From NCBI RefSeq assembly GCF_000454545.1, contig NZ_CM002139.1:4490777-4547812 (forward strand): DNA of 57,036 bases. The letters are read 5' to 3'. The position numbers were made by a program, and so were the translations under genes. Of the stretch, positions 8,390-17,707 are shown in pieces. Source of the stretch: Xanthomonas cassavae CFBP 4642. GTDB taxonomy: Bacteria > Pseudomonadota > Gammaproteobacteria > Xanthomonadales > Xanthomonadaceae. A model generated the notes under the pieces. That model worked only from the letters and a program-made list of their open reading frames with translations, was not told the DNA's origin and did not search any database. Each line of letters starts with the position of its first letter. Positions within the stretch are counted from its first letter, which is position 1.

Positions 8390-8830
8390 CTAGGGTCTGA
8401 GAAGGAAGGTCACCGGGCCGTCGTTGACCAGGTCGACAACCATATGGGCACCAAAACGCCCGGTTTCCACCCCGCCGCGGTGTTTTTCGCGGCAGATCCC
8501 CACCAATTGATTGAACGCCCGTTCAGCCTCCTCGGGTGGCGCAGCCGTGCTGAAGCCCGGCCGGTTGCCGGAGCTGGTGTCGGCCGCCAGGGTGAACTGG
8601 CTGACCAGCAGCAATCCACCGCCGGTATCGGTGAGTGAGCGGTTCATCTTGCCGGCGTCGTCGCCGAAGACCCGGTAGCTGAGCAGGCGCTCGGCCAGGC
8701 GTCGGATCTGCGCATCGCTGTCGCCGGGCTCCACGCCAACCAGCGCCAGCAGCCCGGGGCCGATCTGTCCGACGATCCGGTCATCGACGGTGACCGAGGC
8801 CCGGGTGACGCGCTGGATCAAGGCGAGCAT
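8390..8830 (-). CDS. dtd: D-aminoacyl-tRNA deacylase
   Basis: 146 aa, the normal length for DTD. It hydrolyses D-amino acids (and glycine mischarged on tRNA-Ala) from tRNA, protecting translation. Key family motifs are present: the N-terminal [15 protein letters not shown], the active-site SQFTLAAD loop, and the Gly-cisPro-bearing NDGPVTF near the end. ATG 8830 was chosen because conservation begins there; the frame runs on to 8911 without support. The gene is divergent from the acyltransferase at 8931. Confidence 0.95.
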   Translation of the reverse strand: MLALIQRVTRASVTVDDRIVGQIGPGLLALVGVEPGDSDAQIRRLAERLLSYRVFGDDAGKMNRSLTDTGGGLLLVSQFTLAADTSSGNRPGFSTAAPPEEAERAFNQLVGICREKHRGGVETGRFGAHMVVDLVNDGPVTFLLRP

Positions 8831-8930
8831 GGAGAGTCCTGGGCAGCAAAGTGTGTCGCGCAGCATGCCCAGCGCTGCCCGCACTGTCACCTGCGGGTCT
8901 TCGCCGGCCACGCTGTTTAGAATTGCGCGG

Positions 8931-9845
8931 ATGACACCTGATCTTCGCGCTCGCCTGCTCTACGCCACGGCTGCCACCGTGGGCCGCCTGCCATGGCCGC
9001 TGCTCAAACGCATGGCCGACACGCTGGCCTGGAGCTGGCGCAAGCTCGATGCGCGCGAAGCGCGCGTGGCGCGCCGCAACCTGGAACTGGCCTATCCGGA
9101 GCTGAGCGATGCCCAGCGCGCGCGGCTGCATGCACAGATCCTGCGCTCGACCGCACGCCAGACCCTGGAAGTGCTGCGCACCTGGACCCGCCCGCCGGCG
9201 GAAAACCTGGCCCGTCTGCAACGCAACGGCCAGGAGCTCTACGACGCGGCACTGGCGTCCGGGCGCGGGGTGATCGTGGCAGCGCCGCACTTCGGCAACT
9301 GGGAATTGCTCAACCAGTGGCTATCCGAACGTGGCCCCATCGCCATCGTGTACCGGCCGCCTGAGTCCGAGGCGGTGGACGGGTTTCTGCAGCTGGCGCG
9401 CGGCGGCGACAACGTGCGCCAGGTGCGTGCCGAAGGCCCGGCGGTGCGGCAGTTGTTCAAGGTGCTCAAAGACGGCGGTGCGGTCGGCATCCTGCCCGAC
9501 CAGCAACCCAAGATGGGCGATGGCGTGTTTGCGCCGTTCTTCGGCAAGCAGGCGCTGACCATGACGCTGGTCAACCGGCTGGCCGAGCGCACCGGCGCCA
9601 GCGTGTTGTACGGCTGGTGCGAGCGTGCCGGCGACGATCTGCAGTTTGCGCTGCATGTGCAGCCGGCCGACCCGGCGGTGGCCGATCCTGACCCGATACG
9701 CGCGGCCAGCGCGCTCAATGCCGGCATCGAGCAGATCGCCCGGCGCGATCCGGCGCAGTACCAGTGGACCTACAAGCGCTACACACTGCGCCCGCCGGGC
9801 AGCGGCGAGGCCAACCCGTACGCCACCGAGCGGCACCCGCACTAG
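8931..9845 (+). CDS. Lauroyl/myristoyl-type lipid A acyltransferase (HtrB/LpxL-like)
   Basis: 304 aa, the LpxL/LpxM/HtrB family of inner-membrane acyltransferases that add secondary acyl chains to lipid A. The HX4(D/E) catalytic motif is visible as HFGNWE, with a later [12 protein letters not shown] block and a C-terminal [12 protein letters not shown] block, all typical. ATG 8931 gives the expected start, although the frame is open further upstream. It lacks a strong N-terminal membrane anchor but has a basic amphipathic start. Which acyl chain or site it serves cannot be told. Confidence 0.88.
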   Translation: MTPDLRARLLYATAATVGRLPWPLLKRMADTLAWSWRKLDAREARVARRNLELAYPELSDAQRARLHAQILRSTARQTLEVLRTWTRPPAENLARLQRNGQELYDAALASGRGVIVAAPHFGNWELLNQWLSERGPIAIVYRPPESEAVDGFLQLARGGDNVRQVRAEGPAVRQLFKVLKDGGAVGILPDQQPKMGDGVFAPFFGKQALTMTLVNRLAERTGASVLYGWCERAGDDLQFALHVQPADPAVADPDPIRAASALNAGIEQIARRDPAQYQWTYKRYTLRPPGSGEANPYATERHPH

Positions 9846-10131
9846 GCCAGGAACAACACACCCCGCGTGGCCTGGCCGGCGGGTGCGGCCTCCGCGCACC
9901 CAGTGGCTGCGTGCGCGGCCTGGGTTGTCCGCGCTGGGGCGTTGCCAGCGGGCCGGTGATCGCAGCGTTGTGCCAGAGACGCAAGGCGGCACCCCCAACT
10001 ACCAGGCGCTGCGGTCGGGACTGGCGGATGTCGCGTTGTTCCACCTTCCCGGCGCAGACTGCGCCCCTGCACCTGCAGCCCCTTCCTTCGAACCGCCCTG
10101 GCCGCATCAGCGGGCCGTAGCCGCACCACGC

Positions 10132-10653
10132 TCAGTCGTCGTGCGGCTCGGCCGGCGTGGCCAGGATGCGCTGATAGAACGCCAGGTCCAGCCAGCGCCC
10201 GAACTTGAAGCCAGCCTCGCGTACCGTGCCGGCATGGGTGAAGCCGAACTGCTCGTGCAAGGCAATGCTGGCCTGATTGCTGGCATCGATCCCGCCGACC
10301 AGCACATGCACACCGCGCGCTTCGGCCGCGGCGATCAAGGCCTGCAGCAAGAGACGGCCCAGGCCTTTGCCACGATGGTCGCGGTGCACGTAGATCGAAT
10401 GTTCGACGCTGTACTTGAACGCCGGCCAGGCGCGAAAGGTGCCATAGCTGGCGAAGCCCATCAGCGCGCCATCGGCATCTTCCACGCCGATCACCGGAAA
10501 TCCGCCGGCGCGCTTGACGGCGAACCAACCGACCATGCTCTCCGGGGGCCGCGGCCGGTAGTCGTAGAGGGCGGTCGAATGGACGATCGCCTCGTTGAAG
10601 ATGTCCAGAATGGCGCTGGCATGCCGTGCTTGACTGCAGTCGATAAGACGCAT
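10132..10653 (-). CDS. GNAT N-acetyltransferase, phosphinothricin-acetyltransferase-like
   Basis: 173 aa, close in pattern to the PAT/Bar/YncA group of GNAT enzymes that acetylate small amine substrates with acetyl-CoA. Motifs seen: IFNEAIVHSTALYDYRPR near the start, YVHRDHRGKGLGRLLLQALI (acetyl-CoA binding, Q/RxxGxG/A), and GIDASNQASIALHEQFGF near the end. MRLIDCSQARH at 10653 fits the family start; an earlier frame opens at 10749. The natural substrate is unknown. Many YncA relatives act on methionine analogues. Confidence 0.85.
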   Translation of the reverse strand: MRLIDCSQARHASAILDIFNEAIVHSTALYDYRPRPPESMVGWFAVKRAGGFPVIGVEDADGALMGFASYGTFRAWPAFKYSVEHSIYVHRDHRGKGLGRLLLQALIAAAEARGVHVLVGGIDASNQASIALHEQFGFTHAGTVREAGFKFGRWLDLAFYQRILATPAEPHDD

Positions 10654-10787
10654 GGGACCTGCTGAACCGAGAGATCGCCTGATTAGAAAGCATCGCCGGG
10701 CGCTGAACAACGTGCCAGGTGCGCAACCAATCACCGCCAGTGCCGTCACTCATTCGCGGCCGCTGGATGCAGCGTTCCAGCTGACGG

Positions 10788-10806
10788 TGGCAACCGTCGG
10801 TTGCCA
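10788..10806. repeat. Inverted repeat upstream of ribA
   Basis: TGGCAACC GTC GGTTGCCA is a perfect 8-bp palindrome with a 3-nt centre, 89 bp before the RibA start. It could be an operator or a structured leader. It does not resemble an FMN riboswitch. Confidence 0.35.
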
Positions 10807-10894
10807 AGCACGCGACAATGGCGCCACGCGTCCGGCAACGGCGCGGCGGCGTTCGCCTTGAAGCGGCCGTGGCCATCCCCATTTGGAGTCGTGC

Positions 10895-12028
10895 ATGAGC
10901 AGCCCCGTCCCCTCCCCCAGCGCACCGGCCTTCGGCGATCCGGCGGCGATCCGCTGTGAGCGCGCCGCCTCCGAGTTGCGTGCTGGCCGGCCGGTGCTGC
11001 TCACCGCCGCGGGCGGGCAGTCACGCGCCGTGCTGGCGCTGGATAGCAGCACGGCACAGTCGTACACCGCTTTCGCGCGTGCGGCGCAGGGCCGCCACTA
11101 TCTATTCGTCACGCCCACGCGCGCGCAGGTGCTGGGGCTGACCGCGCCGCAGGGCGCACGCGTCGCGCTGGCCGACTACAGCTACGACCAGCTGGCCGCC
11201 CTGGCCTATCTGCGCGACACCCCGGTACCGGCGCACTGGGCGGCCGGCGACGCGCTGGATGCCGGCGGCGTGGAGATTGCGCGGCTGGGGCTGCTGTTGC
11301 CGGCGCTGCTGGCAGTGAACCTGCGCGACGTGCACGACCATGCCGCCTTCGCCGGCTGCCAGTCGCTGGCACTGGACGACCTGGGCAGCGGGTGCGCCAG
11401 GTCAGCCGCAGCCGGCTACGAGCTGGTCACCCGCACCCCGGTGCCGCTGCGCGGCCTGGGCATGAGCGAATTCGTGGTGTTCCGTGGCGGCGTGGCGCAG
11501 CGCGACCAGGTGGCGATCGTGGTCGGCCAGCCCGACCTGTCGGCGGCGGTGCCGGTGCGTGTGCATTCCTCGTGCCTGACCGGCGACCTGTTCGGCTCGC
11601 TCAAGTGCGATTGCGGCGACCAGTTGCGGCATGGGCTGGCCAAGCTGAAGGAGCTGGGCGGCGGCGTGCTGCTGTATCTGGACCAGGAAGGCCGCGGCAC
11701 CGGCATCGCCGCCAAGATGCGCGCCTATGGGTATCAGCATGCCGGCCTGGACACCATCGATGCCGATGCGCAACTGGGCTTCGGGCCGGACGAGCGCCGT
11801 TACGGCAGTGCGGTGGCGATGTTGCAGGGCCTGGGCATCGGCCGGATCCGCCTGCTCACCAATAACCCGGCCAAGGCCGAGCGCCTGCGCGCCGCCGGCA
11901 TTGCGGTGGAAGACCGCATTCCGGTCACCGGCGACATCACCCCGGAAAACGAACACTATCTGCGCACCAAGGCGACCCGTGCCGGCCATGCGCTGGATGT
12001 GGATGCGCTGATCCTGGCCGCGCAGTAA
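10895..12028 (+). CDS. ribA: GTP cyclohydrolase II with extra N-terminal domain
   Basis: 377 aa. It would open GTP to 2,5-diamino-6-ribosylamino-pyrimidinone phosphate, the first step of riboflavin synthesis. The C-terminal 200 residues carry the RibA core: three zinc cysteines (HSSCLTGDLFGSLKCDCGDQ), the catalytic DQEGRGTGIAAKM block and LLTNNPAKAERLRAAGI. The first ~170 residues are not a recognisable RibB (DHBP synthase) domain, but resemble the degenerate N-terminal part of some long RibA proteins. Start ATG 10895 has TTTGGAG in front; a GTG-like frame start at 10883 is less likely. It stands alone, not in a rib operon, so it is probably a second copy. No FMN riboswitch is visible upstream. 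Confidence 0.88.
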   Translation: MSSPVPSPSAPAFGDPAAIRCERAASELRAGRPVLLTAAGGQSRAVLALDSSTAQSYTAFARAAQGRHYLFVTPTRAQVLGLTAPQGARVALADYSYDQLAALAYLRDTPVPAHWAAGDALDAGGVEIARLGLLLPALLAVNLRDVHDHAAFAGCQSLALDDLGSGCARSAAAGYELVTRTPVPLRGLGMSEFVVFRGGVAQRDQVAIVVGQPDLSAAVPVRVHSSCLTGDLFGSLKCDCGDQLRHGLAKLKELGGGVLLYLDQEGRGTGIAAKMRAYGYQHAGLDTIDADAQLGFGPDERRYGSAVAMLQGLGIGRIRLLTNNPAKAERLRAAGIAVEDRIPVTGDITPENEHYLRTKATRAGHALDVDALILAAQ

Positions 12029-12101
12029 GCACCGCCTGCGCCGGATGCGCCCGCCCGCGGCGCCCGGCTATGCTTGCGCACCGCTCCTGCAGGCCAGCCT
12101 T

Positions 12102-12644
12102 GTGCACGACGCTCCACCGCCGCACCCCGAGGTCATCGTTGCTGCCGCGTCGGCACAGGTTGCGGCGGTGGACCACACCCAGTGGCAACCGCTGCCGCAA
12201 CGCGGTGCGTATGTGGCCGGCGTCAACGGCGCGCTGGGCGGTGGATGTGCCGGGCTGATCGCGGCCGGCGTGACCGTCACCGTGCTGCACGCCTGGCATG
12301 ACTGGCCGGTAGTGCTGGGCGTGACCGTGGTTGCCGCGCTGCTGGGTGCGTGGTTCGCGGTCAAACGGCATCGGCTCACCCACTGGAAACTCGATCAGCA
12401 CGGCCTGGCGCTGCAACGCGGTCATCTGTGGCAGAGCGATACGCGGATTCCGATCTCGCGCGTGCAGCACGTGGACCTGCGCCGCGGGCCGATCGAACGC
12501 GCGACCGGCCTGACCACGCTGGTGGTGCATACCGCCGGCAGCCGGCTCAATGCGGTGGCCGTGTCCGGGCTGGATCGGGCCGATGCCGAGCAACTGCGCG
12601 ACCGGCTGGCGCGCCAGCTCGACCACCACGACGACGCGCTGTGA
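12102..12644 (+). CDS. Bacterial PH-domain membrane protein (YdbS-like)
   Basis: 180 aa from GTG 12102; an ATG at 12045 would add 19 residues that look non-coding. Two membrane segments lie at about residues 38-60 and 68-88, followed by a bPH_2 domain (HRLTHWKLDQHGLALQRG, then IPISRVQHVDLRRGPIER). YdbS/YdbT-type PH pairs sit in the inner membrane, and their function is not settled. It overlaps the next gene by 4 bp, so the two are made together. Confidence 0.8.
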   Translation: MHDAPPPHPEVIVAAASAQVAAVDHTQWQPLPQRGAYVAGVNGALGGGCAGLIAAGVTVTVLHAWHDWPVVLGVTVVAALLGAWFAVKRHRLTHWKLDQHGLALQRGHLWQSDTRIPISRVQHVDLRRGPIERATGLTTLVVHTAGSRLNAVAVSGLDRADAEQLRDRLARQLDHHDDAL

Positions 12645-14143
12645 GCGCGCTCGAACACCCCGGCCAGGACGAGCAGCGCCTGCATCCGCTGTCGTGGGTG
12701 TTCGTGTTGTTGCAGCAGATCCGCCAGTTCCTGATTCCGCTGGCGGCCTTGGTCCTGTTCGGCAGCCGCGATGGCAGCCGCGACTCGGCCGACCACATCG
12801 CCACCGGCGCGGTGATGGCAGTGCTGGTGGCAATCTCGGTGCTGCGCTATTTCACCTATCGCTACCGCATCGGCACTGATGGGGTGGCGATCCGCAGCGG
12901 GCTGCTGGAACGCAGCCGGCGCGATATCCCGTTCGCGCGCATCCACAACGTGGTGGTACACCAATCGCTGCTGCATCGGCTGGCCGGCGTGGCCGAAGTG
13001 CGGCTGGAATCGGCCGGCGGGCACAAGCCGGAGGCGGAAATGCGCGTGCTGCGGCTGGACCAGGCGCTGGCGCTGGAAGACCTGATCCGGCGCCGCGTGC
13101 AGTCTGCCGATGCGGCGCCGGTGCAGGCCGACGACAGCAATACCTTGCTGCGCCTGCCGATGGGCGAAGTGATCCGGCTCGGCCTGATCTTCAACCGCGG
13201 CATGGTGGTGGTGGCCGCCAGCGTTGGCGTGATCTACCAGATGATTCCGCGCCACGTGGCCTCCAACTTCATCGAGATCAACGGTGAAATCGCATACCGC
13301 TACGTCAACCAGGTCCATCCCGGCGCCGCAGTGGCCGCCACGCTGGCGGTGCTCGCCACCGTGGCAGTGCTGCTGGCGATGCGCGCGCTCTCGGTGGCGC
13401 TGGCGCTGGCGCAATACCACGGCTTCCATCTCAGCGAATCCGAACGCCGCCTCACCGTGGAGCGCGGCTTGCTGACGCGCATCCGCAGCAGCGTCGCACT
13501 ACGGCGCATCCAGTCGTGGACGGTGTACGAAGGCCGCCTGCACCGTCTGTTCGGCCGTCGCCAGTTGCGCGTGGACACCGCCGTGGCCGGCACCGGCGAC
13601 ACCCACGGCAGCGCGCTGAAGGAGCTGGCGCCGATCGCCGAGCCGCAGCGCTGCGATGCCCTGTTGCAACGCCTGCTGCCCGGTATCGCCTGGCCGCCGC
13701 CGCAGTGGCAGGGCATTGCCACGCGGTGCTGGTGGCGCCTGAGCCTGCCGACGGTCTTGCTGTTGCTGCCGCTGGTGGCCGGGCTGGCGTGGCAGTTCGG
13801 AAGTCAGGTCGCATGGCTGCTGCTCTGGCTGCCGTGGAGCGCGTTCAAGGCGCATCGGCAGGTACAGCGCATGGGGTATGCGGTGGATGCGCGCTACGTG
13901 GCAGTGCGCGGCGGCTGGTGGACGCGCTGGTGGCGACTGGCCGAACTGGACAAGCTGCAGGCACTGCAGGTGCAACGCTCGCCGCTGGATCGCCTGACCG
14001 GCACCGCCACGCTGTGGCTGGATACCGCCGGTGCCAGCGCCACCGGCCCGGCCTTGCGGCTGCGCTTCGTGCCGCTGGCGCAGGCGCAGGCGCTGCAGGC
14101 GCAACTCGGCACCGCCCTGGCACGTCGCAGGCTGCGCTGGTGA
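12641..14143 (+). CDS. Multi-PH-domain membrane protein (YdbT-like)
   Basis: 500 aa from GTG 12641, overlapping the upstream stop by 4 bp. It carries two N-terminal membrane spans, then three PH-like modules separated by further spans. The repeated signature is a 'R...GL(L/I)xRxxxxIxxxRIxxxxV' pattern: GLLERSRRDIPFARIHNVVV, GLLTRIRSSVALRRIQSWTV, and a degenerate third near GGWWTRWWRLAELDKLQALQ. Length and layout match YdbT. No enzymatic motif is visible. Confidence 0.85.
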   Translation: MSALEHPGQDEQRLHPLSWVFVLLQQIRQFLIPLAALVLFGSRDGSRDSADHIATGAVMAVLVAISVLRYFTYRYRIGTDGVAIRSGLLERSRRDIPFARIHNVVVHQSLLHRLAGVAEVRLESAGGHKPEAEMRVLRLDQALALEDLIRRRVQSADAAPVQADDSNTLLRLPMGEVIRLGLIFNRGMVVVAASVGVIYQMIPRHVASNFIEINGEIAYRYVNQVHPGAAVAATLAVLATVAVLLAMRALSVALALAQYHGFHLSESERRLTVERGLLTRIRSSVALRRIQSWTVYEGRLHRLFGRRQLRVDTAVAGTGDTHGSALKELAPIAEPQRCDALLQRLLPGIAWPPPQWQGIATRCWWRLSLPTVLLLLPLVAGLAWQFGSQVAWLLLWLPWSAFKAHRQVQRMGYAVDARYVAVRGGWWTRWWRLAELDKLQALQVQRSPLDRLTGTATLWLDTAGASATGPALRLRFVPLAQAQALQAQLGTALARRRLRW

Positions 14144-14151
14144 TCGGGAAT

Positions 14152-14175
14152 CGGGATTGGGGGATTCGGGATTGA
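14152..14175. repeat. GGGATT-type Xanthomonas intergenic repeat (copy 1)
   Basis: GGAATCGGGATTGGGGGATT and the following CGGGATT. Related copies lie at 21707-21736 and, inverted, at 22066-22090. All three are between convergent or neighbouring genes and outside coding sequence. Confidence 0.6.
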
Positions 14176-14226
14176 GTGGACGTAGCTGTTGGCAGCGCCA
14201 TCTCGTCAGCGATCGACCAGCGGCCA

Positions 14227-15282
14227 TCAATGCCGCGCCGGACCCCAGTAGCCAAGTTCGCGCCGGATCTGCAGCCCTCGCCATAACGCACCCAGCGGTT
14301 TGCGCCGTAGCGTACCGAGCCTGCCGGCGATGAAGTCATCGGTGGCGGCAATCACCCGCTCCGACGAATGCCCATCGCGGTAGGGATGGATCGCATCGGC
14401 ATAGGCGGCCAGTGCGCTGCGCAACTCGGCATCCGGTGCCAGCGCGCGCGCCAGCTGTTGCGGCAGCTGCCCGGGCTGCTCGAAGTTGAGCATATGCGGC
14501 TGCGGCACGCGGTTGCGGAAGGTCACCACCGGTTTGTGTTGCACCACGAATTCGGACACGATCGACGAGGTGTCCGACACCAGCACATCGGCCGCACGCT
14601 GCGCGGCCATCACCTCTTCCGGTTCGACGAAGCGTGCATTGGCGCCGGCCAGCGCGCGATAACGATCGAACAATTCCGGCGCGCACTTGGGGTGCAGCGT
14701 GAGCAGCCAGTAATGCGCTCCGCGCGCGATGTCGGCGGCAAGCTGATCAAACAGCACCGGTGCCGCGCTCAGCCGCTCGGTGAAGGTGGAACCGAACAGG
14801 AGCGTCGGGCGTCCGTTGGCCGGCGCGCGCAGTGCGGCGCTGTGCCCGCCATCGTCGCGGAACACCGGGTCGAGCTTGGGCCAGCCGGTTTCGGCCACCG
14901 CAAAATGTCCTTCGCGCGCGGCCAGCGCACGGAACGGTGCGGTGGTGGCCGGGCCTTGCGTGCAGTACAGATCGAACAGCCCACGCACGCGGAAATGGCC
15001 GCGGTTGTCTTCGCGCTTTTGCACGTTGAATCCGTGGAACAGCTGCACCTTTGCGCCGGACACGAAGGGCGCCACCCAGTTGGCCGCGCCGAACACCGCA
15101 CGCGGACGCAAGGCCAGCGCTTCGCGCAGGCCGACTTCGCGCACGCCCGGCAGCACCAGGCCACGCGCGCCGCCTTCGTACCAGGCGGCTACCGCATCGC
15201 CGCGGGCCTGTAATGCCTGCGCCAATGGCGCCAGAATAGGCAAGGCGTAACGTTCCGTTGCGAACAGCAGGTAATCGGCCAT
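14227..15282 (-). CDS. CDP-glycerol glycerophosphotransferase-family protein
   Basis: 351 aa, resembling the Glyphos_transf family, which transfers glycerol phosphate or related groups from CDP-linked donors during surface polymer synthesis. Supporting features: FHGFNVQKRED near residue 88, TLLFGSTFTERL near 190, HPKCAPELFDRY, and the C-terminal VLVSDTSSIVSEF block typical of this fold. Start MADYLLFATERYALP at 15282. Only three bases separate its ATG from the ATG of the divergent glycosyltransferase. In a Gram-negative this points to a lipopolysaccharide decoration rather than teichoic acid; that is inference. Confidence 0.8.
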   Translation of the reverse strand: MADYLLFATERYALPILAPLAQALQARGDAVAAWYEGGARGLVLPGVREVGLREALALRPRAVFGAANWVAPFVSGAKVQLFHGFNVQKREDNRGHFRVRGLFDLYCTQGPATTAPFRALAAREGHFAVAETGWPKLDPVFRDDGGHSAALRAPANGRPTLLFGSTFTERLSAAPVLFDQLAADIARGAHYWLLTLHPKCAPELFDRYRALAGANARFVEPEEVMAAQRAADVLVSDTSSIVSEFVVQHKPVVTFRNRVPQPHMLNFEQPGQLPQQLARALAPDAELRSALAAYADAIHPYRDGHSSERVIAATDDFIAGRLGTLRRKPLGALWRGLQIRRELGYWGPARH

Positions 15283-15285
15283 CAC

Positions 15286-16110
15286 ATGTCCTCTTCGACC
15301 GCACCCGACCAACGGCCGCGCATCAGCGCCTGCATTATCGCGTTCAACGAGGCCGATCGCCTACGCGATTGCCTGACCTCGCTGGCATTCTGCGACGAGA
15401 TCGTGGTGGTGGACTCCGGCTCCACCGACGCCACTGCAGCGATCGCCGCTGCGCACGGCGCGCGCGTGCTGCAACGCGCCTTCGACGGTTACCGCAGCCA
15501 GAAGGCGTACTGCGTCGCACAGGCCAGCCACGACTGGGTGCTGTGCCTGGATGCGGACGAACGCATCAGCGATCCCTTGCGCAACGCCATCCTCGCTGCG
15601 CGCGACGCCGGCTTCGCCAGTGCGGCCGGCTACCGGTTCGCGCGGCTGTCGGAGTATTTCGGTCGCTTCCTGCGTCACGGCAATGCCTATCCCGACCGCG
15701 TGCTGCGCCTGTTCGACCGACGCCGTGGCGGCTGGCGCGGCAAGCGCGAGATCCACGAGGCGGCCAGTGTCGATGGCACGGTGCTCACCCTGTCCGGCGA
15801 CCTGATCCACTATCCCTACCGCTCGCTGGCGCAACAACTGGCCAAGACCCAGCGCTATGCGCAGATGATGGCCGAACACGATCACGCACGCGGCAAGCGC
15901 GCCACCTGGAGCAAGCTGGTGCTGGCGCCGGCCTGGCGCTTCTGGCGCGGCTATCTGCTGCGTGGCGGATTTCGCGATGGCTGGCACGGGCTGATCTACG
16001 CCTACGTGCGCGCCAACTACGTGCGCCAGAAGACCATCATGCTGTGGCTGTTGCAGCACGACCAGCCCGTACAGGATCCACCGCGCGCACCGGATCGGCA
16101 CAGCGACTGA
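15286..16110 (+). CDS. Family 2 glycosyltransferase, WaaE/KdtX-like
   Basis: 274 aa, GT-A fold glycosyltransferase. The N-terminal RISACIIAFNEADRLRDCL, the VVVDSGSTDAT block and the DxD-like LDADERIS agree with the WaaE/KdtX group, which adds a hexose to the LPS inner core. The C-terminal helix-rich part (LLRGGFRDGWHGLIYAYV) is also typical. The start is fixed by ATG 15286, since the conserved part begins at residue 12. It is head to head with the glycerophosphotransferase-like gene; both probably act on the core oligosaccharide. Confidence 0.88.
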   Translation: MSSSTAPDQRPRISACIIAFNEADRLRDCLTSLAFCDEIVVVDSGSTDATAAIAAAHGARVLQRAFDGYRSQKAYCVAQASHDWVLCLDADERISDPLRNAILAARDAGFASAAGYRFARLSEYFGRFLRHGNAYPDRVLRLFDRRRGGWRGKREIHEAASVDGTVLTLSGDLIHYPYRSLAQQLAKTQRYAQMMAEHDHARGKRATWSKLVLAPAWRFWRGYLLRGGFRDGWHGLIYAYVRANYVRQKTIMLWLLQHDQPVQDPPRAPDRHSD

Positions 16111-16278
16111 GCGCGCCGATGCGCCGGCAATGCGGCCGCCGATCAGCGACGGCCGATGTACGAAAGCGCGTCCGTCGTGGTGTGGCAGTGATATCTGTAC
16201 AGGCCTGAAGACGGCCACCCGCTCGTACGCACCAGATCCGCGTGTCCTGCGCCCTACGCACCAGCCAGATTGCGCCTG

Positions 16279-17559
16279 CTATGGGTTGCTGGCCGCCCCC
16301 GGCATTGCCTGCTGCTGCGCCTGACGCGCCGCCAGCCCCACCAGCACGCCCACCATGGCGGTATAGAAACTGGCCGCCACCTGGTGCGCGAACATCGACT
16401 GGGTCAGCCCGCACAGCGCATAGCTGATCACGAACATCACCCCGGCTGCGGCCGGGCCGCGAAACTGCGCGTGCCCGCTGCGCCGGTGCAGGCGCACGAA
16501 GATCCATAACGGCACACCGTACACCGCAATCAGCAGGAACAAGCCAGGAACGCCCTGGGTGGCGCCCCACTCGGCCAGATCGTTGTGCGCATGGCCCAGA
16601 TGACAGCGCAGCAACCAGGTATCGCCCGCACAGACCGGCAGTTCATGCATCGCGTCGTCGAAACGGCCCACGCCGACGCCGGTCAGCGGATGCGCACGCA
16701 GGGTGTCCCAGGCCACCTGCAGGCGCTCGATCCGGGCACCGGCGGACGAATCGCTGTCGCCGACCTCATAGCGTTTCAGATCGCTCTGCAACTCGCCCAG
16801 GCGCATCTGATCGGTCAACGCAGGCACGCTGGCAACCACGCCCACCGCCAGCACCGCGCCGCCCACGATGGTCAGCAGGCGCATGCGTGCGTTTTGCCAG
16901 GGTGCGCCCCACACCAACACGCCTAACGTGACCAGCAAGGCCAGCCAGACGCCGCGGCTGCCGCTGAGCACGATCACCACGATCGCCGCGATCGCCGCAC
17001 CCACCAGCCAGCGCACCGCACCCACCGGCCGGCAGAACGCCACCACCACCAGCAGCATCATCACGATATCGGCAAAGACAATTGCATTGGTCCAGCCCTC
17101 CGCGCGATCGGCGCCGTTCATCACCTGCAGCATCGCGATCAACATGGCCGCAAACACGCCAACCAGCGCGCCCCGCCACAGCCAGGCCTGGCGTGGCTGC
17201 AGCGCGTAGGCCCACAGCGCTGCCCACGGCAGCACCAGGAAGCGCGAGCGGTTGTCCACATCGCGCAGGCCGTGCTCGAACAGGGCGATCGACAGCAGCG
17301 ACATGGCGATCACCGCCACCGTCAGCCAGCCCAGCGTCCGCAGCGACCAGCTGCGCTGCGCAATGCCGGCGCGCAGGCTGCGCCAGCCGACCAGCGAACC
17401 AAGCAGCAGGCACAGGCCAAACGGCAGCAGCCCGCTGGGCATGCTCACGACCAGCGCCGTCAGCGCGAACACCCCCAGTTCGGCAATGCTCACGCCTGCC
17501 CGCGATGTCACCGGAGCGGAGTGAGGAAGCGAAGCAGGCTGGGTGCGCAGGGAATTCAT
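16279..17559 (-). CDS. O-antigen ligase-like membrane protein (Wzy_C family)
   Basis: 426 aa with about ten hydrophobic segments and a large periplasmic loop carrying HAHNDLAEWGATQG, the HxHN signature of WaaL/Wzy-type proteins. These join O-antigen (or another glycan) to the lipid A core in the periplasm, or polymerise repeat units. The start was set at ATG 17559 (MNSLRTQPAS); a TTG at 17604 is possible. It lies next to an ArnT-like gene and behind the core glycosyltransferase, fitting an envelope-glycan block. Ligase and polymerase cannot be separated by eye. Confidence 0.82.
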   Translation of the reverse strand: MNSLRTQPASLPHSAPVTSRAGVSIAELGVFALTALVVSMPSGLLPFGLCLLLGSLVGWRSLRAGIAQRSWSLRTLGWLTVAVIAMSLLSIALFEHGLRDVDNRSRFLVLPWAALWAYALQPRQAWLWRGALVGVFAAMLIAMLQVMNGADRAEGWTNAIVFADIVMMLLVVVAFCRPVGAVRWLVGAAIAAIVVIVLSGSRGVWLALLVTLGVLVWGAPWQNARMRLLTIVGGAVLAVGVVASVPALTDQMRLGELQSDLKRYEVGDSDSSAGARIERLQVAWDTLRAHPLTGVGVGRFDDAMHELPVCAGDTWLLRCHLGHAHNDLAEWGATQGVPGLFLLIAVYGVPLWIFVRLHRRSGHAQFRGPAAAGVMFVISYALCGLTQSMFAHQVAASFYTAMVGVLVGLAARQAQQQAMPGAASNP

Positions 17560-17707
17560 CGAGACATCGGTCAAGGGGTGAAGAAACGAACGGGTCGGGT
17601 TCAAACGCCGGCCAAGCTAACGATGCCGGGCATGAATCCTTGTTAGACAAGGGGCGCTGCATGCATTGGTGGCGGGCGCCAGAGACCAGCGGCGGCAGGC
17701 GACTGGC

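Noticed and set aside
10654..10894. FMN riboswitch before ribA
   Set aside because: No conserved RFN-element blocks were seen; only a short palindrome is present.
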